A stretch of DNA of 64,000 bases from Mesorhizobium comanense (lineage in GTDB: Bacteria > Pseudomonadota > Alphaproteobacteria > Rhizobiales > Rhizobiaceae), in the NCBI RefSeq assembly GCF_005503535.1, contig NZ_SCNN01000006.1, positions 62,001 through 126,000 on the forward strand, read 5' to 3'. This document shows, one piece after another, positions 51,019 through 59,823 of this stretch. The notes beneath the pieces were generated by a model, which was not told where the DNA came from, ran no database searches, and saw only the letters and a program-made list of their open reading frames with translations. Each line of letters opens with the position of its first letter. Within the stretch, counting starts at the first letter, position 1. A program made the position numbers and the translations under genes.

Positions 51019-51447
51019 TTGCTGCCGGAAAACACCCGTCGTTCCCTGCCAATGGCCCTGCTTCATGCCCGCGAAGCGGTGATGGCGCGGTTCCGGCCGA
51101 TGCTCGCCGCGCATGACGTCACCGAACAGCAATGGCGCGTGCTGCGCGTGCTGAGCGAGGCCGGATCGGTGGAAGCCACCGAACTCGCCGATCGCGCCTC
51201 GGTGCTGCCGCCAAGCCTGACCCGCATCATCAAGGCGCTCGAAGGCCGCAAATTCATCACCCGCAACAAGGCCGAAGGCGATGGCCGCCGTGTCGTGCTC
51301 ACCATCGCGCCGGCCGGCGCGGCGCTGATCGACGCGCTCTCGCCCGAGCGGCGCATCATCTACGACGACATCGAGCGGCGGTTCGGCCAGGAAAGGCTTG
51401 AGCAGTTGCTCGACCTGCTGGAGAGCCTGATCGACGGGGAAGGCTGA
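51019..51447 (+). CDS. hpaR: MarR-family repressor of homoprotocatechuate genes
   Basis: A 142-residue MarR protein, close in layout to E. coli HpaR (ALLHAREAVMARFRPMLAAHDVTEQQWRVLRVL). Recognition helix region: DRASVLPPSLTRIIKALEGR; wing: GDGRRVVLTIAPAG. The start is taken as a TTG at 51019 after CGGGGAAACG; an ATG at 51052 is the alternative and would still keep the fold. It lies divergent to hpaF and convergent to hpaC, and should sense 4-hydroxyphenylacetate or homoprotocatechuate. Confidence 0.9.
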   Translation: MLPENTRRSLPMALLHAREAVMARFRPMLAAHDVTEQQWRVLRVLSEAGSVEATELADRASVLPPSLTRIIKALEGRKFITRNKAEGDGRRVVLTIAPAGAALIDALSPERRIIYDDIERRFGQERLEQLLDLLESLIDGEG

Positions 51448-51456
51448 GGCCTCATC

Positions 51457-51975
51457 TCATCCGCCAAAGCTGCCCAGCCGTGTCGGCTGCGTGTAGTCGC
51501 GGTCGACATAGAGCAGCGCCGAGCCGCTGCTGCCGTGCCGGACGTCGATGACGCGCCCGATCATCACATTGTGCGTGCCGACCACATGCACGTCCTCGAT
51601 CTCGCAGTCGAAATTGACGATCGCGTCCGACAGCGCCGGCGTGCCCGAGGCCAGCGTCTGCCAGCGCGCCGAGGCATAGCGGGTCTCCATGTCGCGGATC
51701 GCGCCGGCGAACTTTCCCGCCAGGTGCATATGGTCATGCGTCAGCACGTTGACGCAGAAGCGCCGGTTGGCGAGGAACATGGCGGCTTGCGCCGAACGCC
51801 CGTTCATGCAGACAAGCAGTGTCGGCGGCTCGTCGGAAACGCTGCACATGGCGGTGGCGGTGAAGCCGCCGCGTCCCGCCTGCCCGTCGGTGGTGATGAT
51901 GTTGACGGGCGCGCAGACCCTTGCCATGGCGTCGCGGAAATCGGTCTTCGAAATCTGCGCGGCCATCGGCGTCAT
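51457..51975 (-). CDS. hpaC: 4-hydroxyphenylacetate 3-monooxygenase flavin reductase
   Basis: A 172-residue NAD(P)H:flavin reductase supplying reduced FAD to HpaB. Seen: FRDAMARVCAPVNIITTDG, GFTATAMCSVSDEPPTLLVCMN, CVNVLTHDHMHLAGKFAG and GTHNVMIGRVIDV, the flavin-reductase-like domain. The ATG at 51975 overlaps the hpaB stop by four bases, giving coupled translation of both subunits, which fits the two-component mechanism. It converges with hpaR, ten bases away. Confidence 0.93.
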   Translation of the reverse strand: MTPMAAQISKTDFRDAMARVCAPVNIITTDGQAGRGGFTATAMCSVSDEPPTLLVCMNGRSAQAAMFLANRRFCVNVLTHDHMHLAGKFAGAIRDMETRYASARWQTLASGTPALSDAIVNFDCEIEDVHVVGTHNVMIGRVIDVRHGSSGSALLYVDRDYTQPTRLGSFGG

Positions 51976-53519
51976 CCCGCCGTCGGGTTGAGCGGCGGCA
52001 GCCAGGTATCGCCTGTCCAGCCATGCTCGTCATAGTCGGCCATGCAGGTGTCGACCAGTTCCTCCATCGCCTTCAGGCGGCCGCCGCGCTCGGCGCCCTT
52101 CAGCACCTGCAGCCGCACCTCTTCCGGCGCGCCGGCATAGTTCAGCTCGTAAAGCGCGTGACGGCCGCCGAATTCGGTGCCGGTCGCGTCCCACAAAAGC
52201 TTCATGATCTTGATGCGCTCGACATGGCCCATGTCGTTGGAGCCGCGGACATATTGGGCGAGGTATTTGTCGATCTCAGGGTTGTTGAAGTCGCGCACCG
52301 ACGACGGCAGGTAGATCAGCCCCGAGGCGATCACCCGGCGCACCGTGTCGATGACCCGCGGATAGGCTTCCGACATGAAGGTGCGGTAGGCGAGGGCTGC
52401 TTCGAGGTTGGGCAGCACCGCGCCGTTCGCCCACGGGATCGGGTTGTGCGCCATGGCGTTGGAAAAACTCCAGAACATGTGCCTCAGCGCGATGACTTCG
52501 CCAAGTGCCGCCTGGTTGCCACGGAAAGCGTCGCCGCCGGTGGCGCGCAGCGCCTTGGCCAGCAGGCCGGCGAGAAAGTCGAGCTTGACGGCGAAGCGCG
52601 TGCAGCCCTGGAAACAATAGCCGTGCATGAAGCCCGACGCCGGGTGGAAGGACAGGATCTTCTGCGCGTCGCGCAGCACCAGCACGTCCTCCCAGGGGAT
52701 GAAGACATTGTCGAGCACCAGGATGGCGTCGTTCTCGTCGAAGCGCGACGACAGCGGATAGTCGAAGGGTGCGCCGACAGTGTTGGCCGTCTGCTCGTAG
52801 GAGACGCGGCAGAACATCTTTATCCCCGGCGCGTTCATCGGCACGATGAACATCACCGACAGCGACGGATCCTCCGTCACCGTCGCCGAGCCCTGCGCCA
52901 GGAAATTGTAATGGGTCAGCGCCGAGGACGTCGCCACCACCTTGGCGCCGGAAACGGTGATGCCGGCATCGGTCTCTCCGGTGATGTGCACGAACACGTC
53001 CTTCACCTGTTCGGCCGGCTTGTGGCGATCGATCGGCGGGTTGACGATGGCGTGGTTCATGAACAGCGCCGCTTCCTGGGCGCGTTTGTGCCAGGCCAGC
53101 GCATTGTCCCTGAACGGCCCGTACCACTGCGCATTGGCGCCGAGCGTGTTCATCAGCGCCGCCTTGTAGTCGGGCGTGCGCCCCATCCAGCCATAGGACA
53201 TGCGCGACCACTGGGCGATCGCCGTCTGCTGGGCGGCGAGTTCGGCCGACGACTTGGCAACGCGGAAATACTTATGGGTATAGCCGCCGGAGCCGGTGTC
53301 GGTGGCCGAGGTCAGCGCGTCTCGCTGCTTGGGGTCATGCAGCGCATCGTAGAGCCGCGCCAGAGAGCGGGCAGAATTGCGCATCGCCGGATGCGTGGTG
53401 ACGTCGGCGACGCGTTCGCCGTTGATATAGACCTCACGGCCGTCCCGCAGGCTCTCCAGATATTCGGCGCCGGTGAACGGACGCGCCTTGTCGGCGCGAA
53501 AATCTTCTGACCGCATCAT
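51972..53519 (-). CDS. hpaB: 4-hydroxyphenylacetate 3-monooxygenase, oxygenase subunit
   Basis: A 515-residue FADH2-dependent hydroxylase that converts 4-hydroxyphenylacetate to homoprotocatechuate. It shows the acyl-CoA dehydrogenase-like fold: RPFTGAEYLESLRDGREVYINGERV at the N-terminus, GVFVHITGETDAGI-type middle region (VFVHITGETDAGITVSGAKV), NVFIPWEDVLVLRDA and CFQGCTRFAVKLDFLAGL. The length is normal. First gene of the hpaB-hpaC pair, diverging from the AraC regulator at 53609 across 89 bases that must hold both promoters. Confidence 0.93.
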   Translation of the reverse strand: MMRSEDFRADKARPFTGAEYLESLRDGREVYINGERVADVTTHPAMRNSARSLARLYDALHDPKQRDALTSATDTGSGGYTHKYFRVAKSSAELAAQQTAIAQWSRMSYGWMGRTPDYKAALMNTLGANAQWYGPFRDNALAWHKRAQEAALFMNHAIVNPPIDRHKPAEQVKDVFVHITGETDAGITVSGAKVVATSSALTHYNFLAQGSATVTEDPSLSVMFIVPMNAPGIKMFCRVSYEQTANTVGAPFDYPLSSRFDENDAILVLDNVFIPWEDVLVLRDAQKILSFHPASGFMHGYCFQGCTRFAVKLDFLAGLLAKALRATGGDAFRGNQAALGEVIALRHMFWSFSNAMAHNPIPWANGAVLPNLEAALAYRTFMSEAYPRVIDTVRRVIASGLIYLPSSVRDFNNPEIDKYLAQYVRGSNDMGHVERIKIMKLLWDATGTEFGGRHALYELNYAGAPEEVRLQVLKGAERGGRLKAMEELVDTCMADYDEHGWTGDTWLPPLNPTAG

Positions 53520-53608
53520 ATTCCTCCACTAAGCGCCCGATCCTAGCGCCTGGCCCGCCGATAGGTTATGGACGGAACGGCAAAACCGATTGGACTTTTT
53601 CCGGCGCC

Positions 53609-54478
53609 ATGAACCAGAATTCCATTCCGGACTTCTTCGTCTACGGCGAGCCGGCAAGGCCGCTCGACGTCGGCTTCCTGCATGTCGAGACAGTGCTTGC
53701 GCGGTCGAATATTCACCATGGCCAGGTGACCGCGCACAAGCATCCGCAGATGGGCCAGATCACCTACTGGACGAGCGGTTCCGGCACGTACCGCATCGAG
53801 GATCGTTCCTGGGACTTTTCGGCGCCGGCCGTCAGCTTCGTGCCGAGCGCCATCGTGCACGGCTTCTCGATCGGCCCCGGCACCGACGCCATTGTCGTCT
53901 CGGTCGCCGACGACGCGCTGGCAGCGCTTGCTGCCCACAGCCTGCTGCCGCTCGACCGTCCGGTCTTCGCCGACGGCCTGCCGGATCGCACCGCATGGAA
54001 AAGGCTGGCGGCGGTGCTGGAGATGATCGCCGCCGAATATGCCGAGGCTCGGGCCGGCAGCGACAAGGTGCTGCCGTCGCTGATCGCCGTCGCCCTGTCT
54101 GAGATCGCGCGGCTCAGCCCTGAGGTGAAGGATCCGGCCGGCTCGCCCGACGCCTTGCTTGCGCTCGGCCTGCGCCGTCTGGTCGACAGGCATTTTCGCG
54201 ACAACTGGCCGGTCGATCGTTACGTCGAGGCGCTGGCCACGACACCGCACCGGCTCGACAAGGCTGCCCATGCGGTGCTGGGCAGCGGCGTCAAGCGCGT
54301 GGTCGGCGAACGGCGGCTGCTGGAAGCCAAGCGGCTGCTGCTGTTCACCGTGCGCACCGTCGAGGACATCGCCTACGAGATCGGCTTCGACGACCCCGCC
54401 TATTTCTCGCGCTTCTTCCGCGAGCGAACAGGCGAGGCGCCCGCCGCCTGGCGGCGAGGGCAATTGTTGCGCGGCTGA
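53609..54478 (+). CDS. hpaA: AraC-family activator (HpaA-like)
   Basis: A 289-residue AraC/XylS regulator. The N-terminal cupin has HHGQVTAHKHPQMGQITYWTSGSGTYRIEDRSWDFSAPA. The C-terminal double HTH includes TPHRLDKAAHAVLG, VVGERRLLEAKRLLLFT and VEDIAYEIGFDDPAYFSRFFRERTGEAPAAW. HpaA of E. coli activates hpaBC with 4-hydroxyphenylacetate as effector. Its position divergent from hpaB supports the same role. It starts 89 bases from the hpaB ATG. Confidence 0.88.
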   Translation: MNQNSIPDFFVYGEPARPLDVGFLHVETVLARSNIHHGQVTAHKHPQMGQITYWTSGSGTYRIEDRSWDFSAPAVSFVPSAIVHGFSIGPGTDAIVVSVADDALAALAAHSLLPLDRPVFADGLPDRTAWKRLAAVLEMIAAEYAEARAGSDKVLPSLIAVALSEIARLSPEVKDPAGSPDALLALGLRRLVDRHFRDNWPVDRYVEALATTPHRLDKAAHAVLGSGVKRVVGERRLLEAKRLLLFTVRTVEDIAYEIGFDDPAYFSRFFRERTGEAPAAWRRGQLLRG

Positions 54479-54625
54479 GCCGCCCCAACTTTCCTGCTTG
54501 ACTGACCGGCCGGACCGAATACCCTATGGCAAAATACCGGCTCTGATCGCCGGGCGGCAAAAATGCCTCGTATGCCTCGCCCTTGCGGCGCTGGCTGCGG
54601 GGCATTGTCATTTCTGGGGTTCTTT

Positions 54626-55720
54626 TTGAAACGGCGTATCGAGATCGGCATCCTCTATTCCCGCTCGGGGAGCTACCAGCTCGTCTCCGACGCGTGCCGT
54701 ACCGGCGCCATGCGCGCCATCGCCGACATCAATGCCGACCGCGACCACGGCCTGGAACTGGTGCCGGTCGAGCGTGATCCGCAAAGCAACGCCGACCGCT
54801 ACGCGACGCTGTGCGAGGACATTTTCAAGACCAGCAGCGCGCGTCATGTCGTCGGCTGCGTCACCTCCTGGAGTCGCAAGGAGACGATCCCGGTGCTGGA
54901 GAAGGCGGGCGGCATGCTCTGGTATGCCTGCCCCTATGAAGGCTTCGAGGCCAACGAGCATGTCGTCTACATGCACGCCTGCCCCAACCAGCATCTGGTG
55001 CCGCTGATGGCCCATGTCGTGCCGCGCTTCGGCGCCAACGGCTTCCTGCTTGGCTCCAACTACATCTGGGGCTGGGAGATGAACCGGGTGGCGCGCGACC
55101 TGATCGCGGACGCCGGCGGCAAGGTGCTGGGCGAGCGCTACCTGCGCATCGGCGAGACGGATGTGTCGCGCCTGATCGGCGAAATCCGCGCCACGCGCCC
55201 GAGCTTCATCCTCAACAATCTGATCGGCACCTCCTCCTACGCCTTCCTGGCCGCCTATCGCGACCTGGGAGGCGAGGACCCTGCCTTCAGCCCGCAAAAC
55301 TGCCCGGTCATCTCCTGCAACCTCACCGAGGGCGAACTGCCGGCGATCGGTGAAACCGGGAAGGGTCATCTCTCGGTCGGTCCCTATTTCGCGCCGAGGC
55401 CGGCTGCCTTCGCCTCGTCCTTCGAGGCGTCGGCCTATGCCTCGGTGCAGGTGATGGCCGACGTGCTGTCGCGCGATCCCGATGCCGGCCCGGCGGAATT
55501 TTCCAAAGCGTTCGCGCAGACGCGTTTCTCCACCCGGCTCGGCCCGATCGCCATCGACGCCCACACCCAGCACGCGACGCTGCCGGTGATCATCGGCCGG
55601 ATCGCCGATGGCTTCTTCGAGGTGGTCAGCCGGCAGGACGAGGTCGCGCCGGACCCTTATCTGTCGCGCTACGACCCCGCCAAAACCTTCGGCCGGCCGC
55701 GCCTGAGGGTGGTGTCGTGA
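54626..55720 (+). CDS. AmiC-like amide-sensing protein
   Basis: A 364-residue type I periplasmic-binding-protein fold without a signal peptide, so cytoplasmic. It starts at a TTG at 54626 (KRRIEIGILYSRSGSYQLVSD). Seen: VVGCVTSWSRKETIPVLEKAGGMLWYACPYEGFEANEHVVYM, FGANGFLLGSNYIWGWEMNRVARDLIADAGG and FILNNLIGTSSYAFLAAYRDLG, all close to Pseudomonas AmiC and UrtA-like sensors. In AmiC the ligand (acetamide) releases the partner AmiR. The ANTAR gene follows with a 4-base overlap, so the pair should regulate the amide operon. Confidence 0.87.
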   Translation: MKRRIEIGILYSRSGSYQLVSDACRTGAMRAIADINADRDHGLELVPVERDPQSNADRYATLCEDIFKTSSARHVVGCVTSWSRKETIPVLEKAGGMLWYACPYEGFEANEHVVYMHACPNQHLVPLMAHVVPRFGANGFLLGSNYIWGWEMNRVARDLIADAGGKVLGERYLRIGETDVSRLIGEIRATRPSFILNNLIGTSSYAFLAAYRDLGGEDPAFSPQNCPVISCNLTEGELPAIGETGKGHLSVGPYFAPRPAAFASSFEASAYASVQVMADVLSRDPDAGPAEFSKAFAQTRFSTRLGPIAIDAHTQHATLPVIIGRIADGFFEVVSRQDEVAPDPYLSRYDPAKTFGRPRLRVVS

Positions 55721-56328
55721 CCAGGATCCCGCGCATCCCCAATCTCGGCGGCGCCAGGGCCTTCGTCCTGCATCGCCCGCATCCGACGGTGCAGGCGATC
55801 ACCCGGCAATTGTCGGCCATCGGCCTGGTCACTGTGGATTGCTGGCCGGAGCTTTCGCCCGAGGCGCTGGCCGCCGACTTCGTCTTCTTCGACGCCGATC
55901 TCGGTTTCGACGAGCAGTTTCCCTGGAAGCCGGGCGAAGCGCCGATGCCGCTGGTGGCGTTGATCGGCTCGGAGGCGCCGGGCCGTATCGAATGGGCGCT
56001 GTCGCACAAGGCCGATGCCCAGCTGCTGAAGCCGGTCGGCAATGCCGGCGTCTACAGCGCCTTGCTGATCGCGCGCCAGAGCTTCGAGGCGCGCAAGCAT
56101 CTCGCCGGCGAGATCGCCGCGCTGCGCCAGCGCGTCGCCGAGCGCCAGACCATCGTGCGCGCGGTGGCGGCGCTGTCGAAGGGCACGGATGACGGCCGCG
56201 CCTACGCGCAGCTGCGCTCGCTGGCGATGAGCTGGCAGATCAGCGTCGAGGACGCGGCGCGCCGCATCGTGGCGATGACGGACGACGAGACAGCAGGGGG
56301 CGGCGATGACCAGTCCCATCGCGCCTGA
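55717..56328 (+). CDS. ANTAR-domain antiterminator (AmiR-like)
   Basis: A 203-residue RNA-binding regulator starting at a GTG. The N-terminus is a pseudo-receiver (FVLHRPHPTVQAITRQLSAIGLVTVDCWPEL) lacking the phospho-acceptor pattern. After a coiled coil (ALRQRVAERQTIVRAVAALSK) comes the ANTAR helix bundle with AYAQLRSLAMSWQISVEDAARRIV. AmiR-type proteins bind a pair of hexaloop hairpins in leader RNA and prevent termination when freed from the sensor. It overlaps the following permease gene by 23 bases. The RNA target was not located. Confidence 0.87.
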   Translation: MTRIPRIPNLGGARAFVLHRPHPTVQAITRQLSAIGLVTVDCWPELSPEALAADFVFFDADLGFDEQFPWKPGEAPMPLVALIGSEAPGRIEWALSHKADAQLLKPVGNAGVYSALLIARQSFEARKHLAGEIAALRQRVAERQTIVRAVAALSKGTDDGRAYAQLRSLAMSWQISVEDAARRIVAMTDDETAGGGDDQSHRA

Positions 56329-57211
56329 TCTTTCCGCCGGCCAGATGCCGGCCAGGCCGCGCGCCGGCGTCTGGCGCCGGCTGATCAGGCGCCGCCTGGC
56401 GCTGCTTGGCCTGGTGATCGTCGCCATCGTCGTCGCCGGCGCGGCGTTCGCGCCCTGGCTGACCGGCTACGATCCCAACGAGCAGATGTTCGACGGCCTG
56501 ACCATCGAGGGTTCGCCGCTGCCGCCGGATGCCAAGTTCTGGCTGGGCACCGACCTGCTCGGCCGCGACCTGTTGACCCGCATCCTCTATGGCGCCCGCA
56601 CCTCTCTCATCATCGGCATCGTCGCCAATGGCGTGGCGCTGCTGATCGGCACGCTGGTTGGCGTCACCGCGGGCTATTTCCGTGGCTGGATTGGCAACGC
56701 GCTGATGCGCTTCACCGATCTGATGATGGCTTTCCCCGCGCTGCTGCTCGCCATTTGCCTCGCCGCCGTTTTCCAACCCAGCCTGTGGATCGTCGCCATG
56801 GTCATCGCCCTGGTCAACTGGGTGCAGACGGCGCGCGTCATCTATACCGAGACATCCTCGCTGGCCGAGCGCGAGTTCATCGACGCCGAACGCACCATCG
56901 GTGCCGGCGCGCCGCGCATCCTGTTTCGCCACATCCTGCCGCATCTGTTGCCCACCATCATCGTCTGGGGCACGCTCGGCATCTCCACCACGGTGCTGCT
57001 CGAGGCGACGCTTTCCTTCCTCGGCATCGGCGTGCAGCCGCCGACGGCGTCGTGGGGCAACATCATCTTCGAGAACCAGACCTATTTCCAGGCCGCGCCC
57101 TGGCTGGTGTTCTTCCCGGGCGCGGCGATCCTCGCGCTGGCGCTGGCCTTCAACCTGATCGGCGACGCGTTGCGCGACATCCTCGACCCCACGCAAAGAG
57201 GCCGGGAATAA
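56306..57211 (+). CDS. Dipeptide-type ABC transporter permease (DppC-like)
   Basis: A 301-residue inner-membrane permease overlapping the ANTAR gene's end. Helix 1 lies in RRLALLGLVIVAIVVAGAAFAPWLT; the typical FWLGTDLLGRDLLTRILYGARTSL follows; the EAA loop is EREFIDAERTIGAGAPRILFRHIL. It pairs with the DppB-like permease 14 bases downstream. The order DppC before DppB is unusual compared with classical dpp operons, but both genes are intact. Confidence 0.92.
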   Translation: MTSPIAPDLSAGQMPARPRAGVWRRLIRRRLALLGLVIVAIVVAGAAFAPWLTGYDPNEQMFDGLTIEGSPLPPDAKFWLGTDLLGRDLLTRILYGARTSLIIGIVANGVALLIGTLVGVTAGYFRGWIGNALMRFTDLMMAFPALLLAICLAAVFQPSLWIVAMVIALVNWVQTARVIYTETSSLAEREFIDAERTIGAGAPRILFRHILPHLLPTIIVWGTLGISTTVLLEATLSFLGIGVQPPTASWGNIIFENQTYFQAAPWLVFFPGAAILALALAFNLIGDALRDILDPTQRGRE

Positions 57212-57224
57212 TGGGGGGCCGGTC

Positions 57225-58145
57225 ATGATCGCATATCTCGGCCGCCGGCTGATCCAGTCGGCCCTCATCCTGCTCGGCGTCTCGCTGATCACCTTCGCGC
57301 TGCTCTATCTCTTGCCGGCTGATCCGGTGCGCCAGATCGCGGGCCGCAGCGCCACGCCACAGACGGTCGAGAACATCCGCCAGCAGCTCGGCCTCGACCA
57401 GCCTTTCATCGTCCAGTACTGGCACTATCTGACGAAGCTCCTCAGCGGCGATCTCGGCCGATCCTACATCCAGCGTTCGGAAGTCACCGAACTCATCGTC
57501 TCGCGCCTGCCGGCGAGCCTGCTTCTGATGCTGGGCGCCATCCTTTGCGAACTGCTGATCGGCTTGACCATGGGGCTGGTCGCGGCCGTCAAGCGCGGCA
57601 CCGCCACCGACCAGACCCTGATGGTCGCTTCCTTCGTCGGCGTCTCGGCGCCGCAATTCGTGGTCGGCCTGCTGCTGCTCTACGTGTTCGCGGTGCGGCT
57701 GGGCTGGTTCCCGATCGGCGGCTACGGCACCTGGCGCCATCTCGTGCTGCCATCGCTCACCATGGGCATACTCGGCGCCGGCTGGTACGCGCGCATGATG
57801 CGCTCGTCGATGATCGACGTGCTGCGCCAGGATTACATGCGAACCGCGCGCGCCAAAGGCCTGACGCGCGGCGCCATCCTGTTCCGCCACGCTTTGCCCA
57901 ACGCCATCCTGCCCGTCATCGCCATGATCGGCATCGACATCGGCATCTTCATGGGCGGCATCGTGGTGGTTGAAAGCGTGTTCGGCTGGCCCGGCATCGG
58001 CCAGCTTGCCTGGCAGGCCATCCAGCGCGTCGACATCCCCATCATCATGGGCGTCACGCTGGTATCGGCCTTCGCCATCGTGCTCGGCAACCTGCTCGCC
58101 GACATCGTCGCGCCCTTCATCGATCCCCGCATCAAGCTCAGATGA
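57225..58145 (+). CDS. Dipeptide-type ABC transporter permease (DppB-like)
   Basis: A 306-residue permease beginning IAYLGRRLIQSALILLGVSLITFALLYLLPADPVRQ. Further segments are LGLDQPFIVQYWHYLTKLLSGDLGRSY and the ATPase-docking loop RQDYMRTARAKGLTRGAILFRHALPN. Six helices are expected. Together with the DppC-like protein and the fused ATPase at 60969 it forms an importer; its substrate is probably amide-containing, judging by the acetamidase gene in the same operon. Confidence 0.92.
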   Translation: MIAYLGRRLIQSALILLGVSLITFALLYLLPADPVRQIAGRSATPQTVENIRQQLGLDQPFIVQYWHYLTKLLSGDLGRSYIQRSEVTELIVSRLPASLLLMLGAILCELLIGLTMGLVAAVKRGTATDQTLMVASFVGVSAPQFVVGLLLLYVFAVRLGWFPIGGYGTWRHLVLPSLTMGILGAGWYARMMRSSMIDVLRQDYMRTARAKGLTRGAILFRHALPNAILPVIAMIGIDIGIFMGGIVVVESVFGWPGIGQLAWQAIQRVDIPIIMGVTLVSAFAIVLGNLLADIVAPFIDPRIKLR

Positions 58146-58173
58146 AATCAGAAAACAAACACAGAAAGGGAAC

Positions 58174-59823
58174 ATGACAATGAGAAAGTTTCTGGCATCC
58201 ACGGTCGCGGCATCGGCGCTTGCGCTGATGCTCGGCATGGCGAGCGCCCGCGCCGAGGACACGATCGATCCCAACGCCAAGCAGGGCGGCGCCATCACCA
58301 TCACCTACAAGGACGATGTCGCGACGCTCGATCCGGCGATCGGCTACGACTGGCAGAACTGGTCGATGATCAAGAGCCTGTTCGACGGGCTGATGGACTA
58401 CGAGCCGGGCACCACCACCCTGAAGCCCGATCTCGCCGAGAGCTACGAGATCTCTCCCGACGGCAAGACCTTCACCTTCAAGCTGCGCCATGGCGTGAAG
58501 TTTCACAATGGCCGCGAGATGATCGCCGACGACGTGAAATATTCGCTCGACCGCGTCACCAACCCGAAGACCCAGAGCCCCGGCGCCGGTTTCTTCGGCT
58601 CGATCAAGGGCTATGACGACGTCGCCGCCGGTAAGGCCGAGACGCTGTCGGGCGTCACCGTCGTCGACCCCTATACCGTCAAGTTCGAACTGACCCGCCC
58701 CGACGCCACCTTCCTGCATGTCATGGCCATCAACTTCTCGCATGTGGTGCCGAAGGAAGAGGTCGAGAAATACGGCGCCGACTTCGGCAAGCACCCGGTC
58801 GGCACCGGCGCCTTCAAGCTCGCCGAATGGACGCTCGGCCAGCGCATCGTCTTCGAGCGCAACGCCGACTATTGGCACAAGGGGCTGCCGCATCTCGACA
58901 AGATCACCTTCGAGATCGGCCAGGAGCCGATCGTGGCGCTGCTGCGCCTGCAGAAGGGCGAGATCGACGTGCCCGGCGACGGCATCCCGCCGGCCAAGTT
59001 CCAGGAGGTCATGGCCGATCCCGAGCAGAAGGCGCGCGTCGTCGAGGGCGGCCAGCTGCATACCGGCTACGTCACCATGAACACCACCATGGCGCCTTTC
59101 GACAATGTGAAGGTGCGCCAGGCCGTCAACATGGCGCTCAACAAGGCGCGCATCATCCAGATCATCAACGGCCGCGCCGTGCCGGCCAACCAGCCGCTGC
59201 CGCCGTCGATGCCGGGCTACGACAAGGAGTACAAGGGCTATCCCTATGACGTTGCCAAGGCCAAGGCGCTGCTTGCCGAGGCCGGCCATCCCGACGGCTT
59301 CGAGACGCAGCTCTTCGTCATGAACACCGACCCCAACCCGCGCATCGCGCAGGCCATCCAGCAGGATCTGGCGGCGATCGGCATCAAGGCCAGCATCCAG
59401 TCGCTGGCCCAGGCCAACGTCATCGCCGCTGGCGGCGACAAGGCCGGCGCGCCGATGATCTGGTCGGGCGGCATGGCCTGGATCGCCGACTTCCCCGATC
59501 CGTCCAACTTCTACGGCCCGATCCTCGGCTGCGCCGGCGCCGTGCCGGGCGGCTGGAACTGGTCGTGGTATTGCAACAAGGATCTCGACGCCAAGGCGGC
59601 CGAAGCGGACTCGATCGTCGATCCGGCCAAGGCGGGCGAGCGCGACAAGATGTGGAGCGGCATCTACGAGAAGGTGATGGAAGACGCGCCCTGGGCGCCG
59701 GTGTTCAACGAGCAGCGCTTCACCATGAAGTCGGCCCGCATGGGCGGCGCCGACAACCTCTATGTCGACCCGGTCCATATCCCGATCAACTACGACAATG
59801 TGTACGTAAAAGATGTGCAATAA
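58174..59823 (+). CDS. ABC transporter substrate-binding protein, family 5 (DppA-like)
   Basis: A 549-residue periplasmic protein starting at the ATG at 58174 (AAAGGGAAC upstream). Signal peptide: MTMRKFLASTV... to SARA before EDTIDPN. Mature motifs: ATLDPAIGYDWQNWSMIKSLFDGLMDYEP, DLAESYEISPDGKTFTFKLRHGVKFHNGREM, and NMALNKARIIQIINGRAVPANQP. The bilobal family-5 proteins bind peptides, glycans or polyamine-like compounds; the ligand is not evident. The 3' end overlaps the acetamidase start by 11 bases. Confidence 0.92.
   Translation: MTMRKFLASTVAASALALMLGMASARAEDTIDPNAKQGGAITITYKDDVATLDPAIGYDWQNWSMIKSLFDGLMDYEPGTTTLKPDLAESYEISPDGKTFTFKLRHGVKFHNGREMIADDVKYSLDRVTNPKTQSPGAGFFGSIKGYDDVAAGKAETLSGVTVVDPYTVKFELTRPDATFLHVMAINFSHVVPKEEVEKYGADFGKHPVGTGAFKLAEWTLGQRIVFERNADYWHKGLPHLDKITFEIGQEPIVALLRLQKGEIDVPGDGIPPAKFQEVMADPEQKARVVEGGQLHTGYVTMNTTMAPFDNVKVRQAVNMALNKARIIQIINGRAVPANQPLPPSMPGYDKEYKGYPYDVAKAKALLAEAGHPDGFETQLFVMNTDPNPRIAQAIQQDLAAIGIKASIQSLAQANVIAAGGDKAGAPMIWSGGMAWIADFPDPSNFYGPILGCAGAVPGGWNWSWYCNKDLDAKAAEADSIVDPAKAGERDKMWSGIYEKVMEDAPWAPVFNEQRFTMKSARMGGADNLYVDPVHIPINYDNVYVKDVQ

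Noticed and set aside
54479..54625. Possible ANTAR hexaloop pair upstream of the AmiC-like gene
   Set aside because: Two GGCAAAA-T-containing loops are present, but stems are only three pairs and the conserved G in loop position four is missing.
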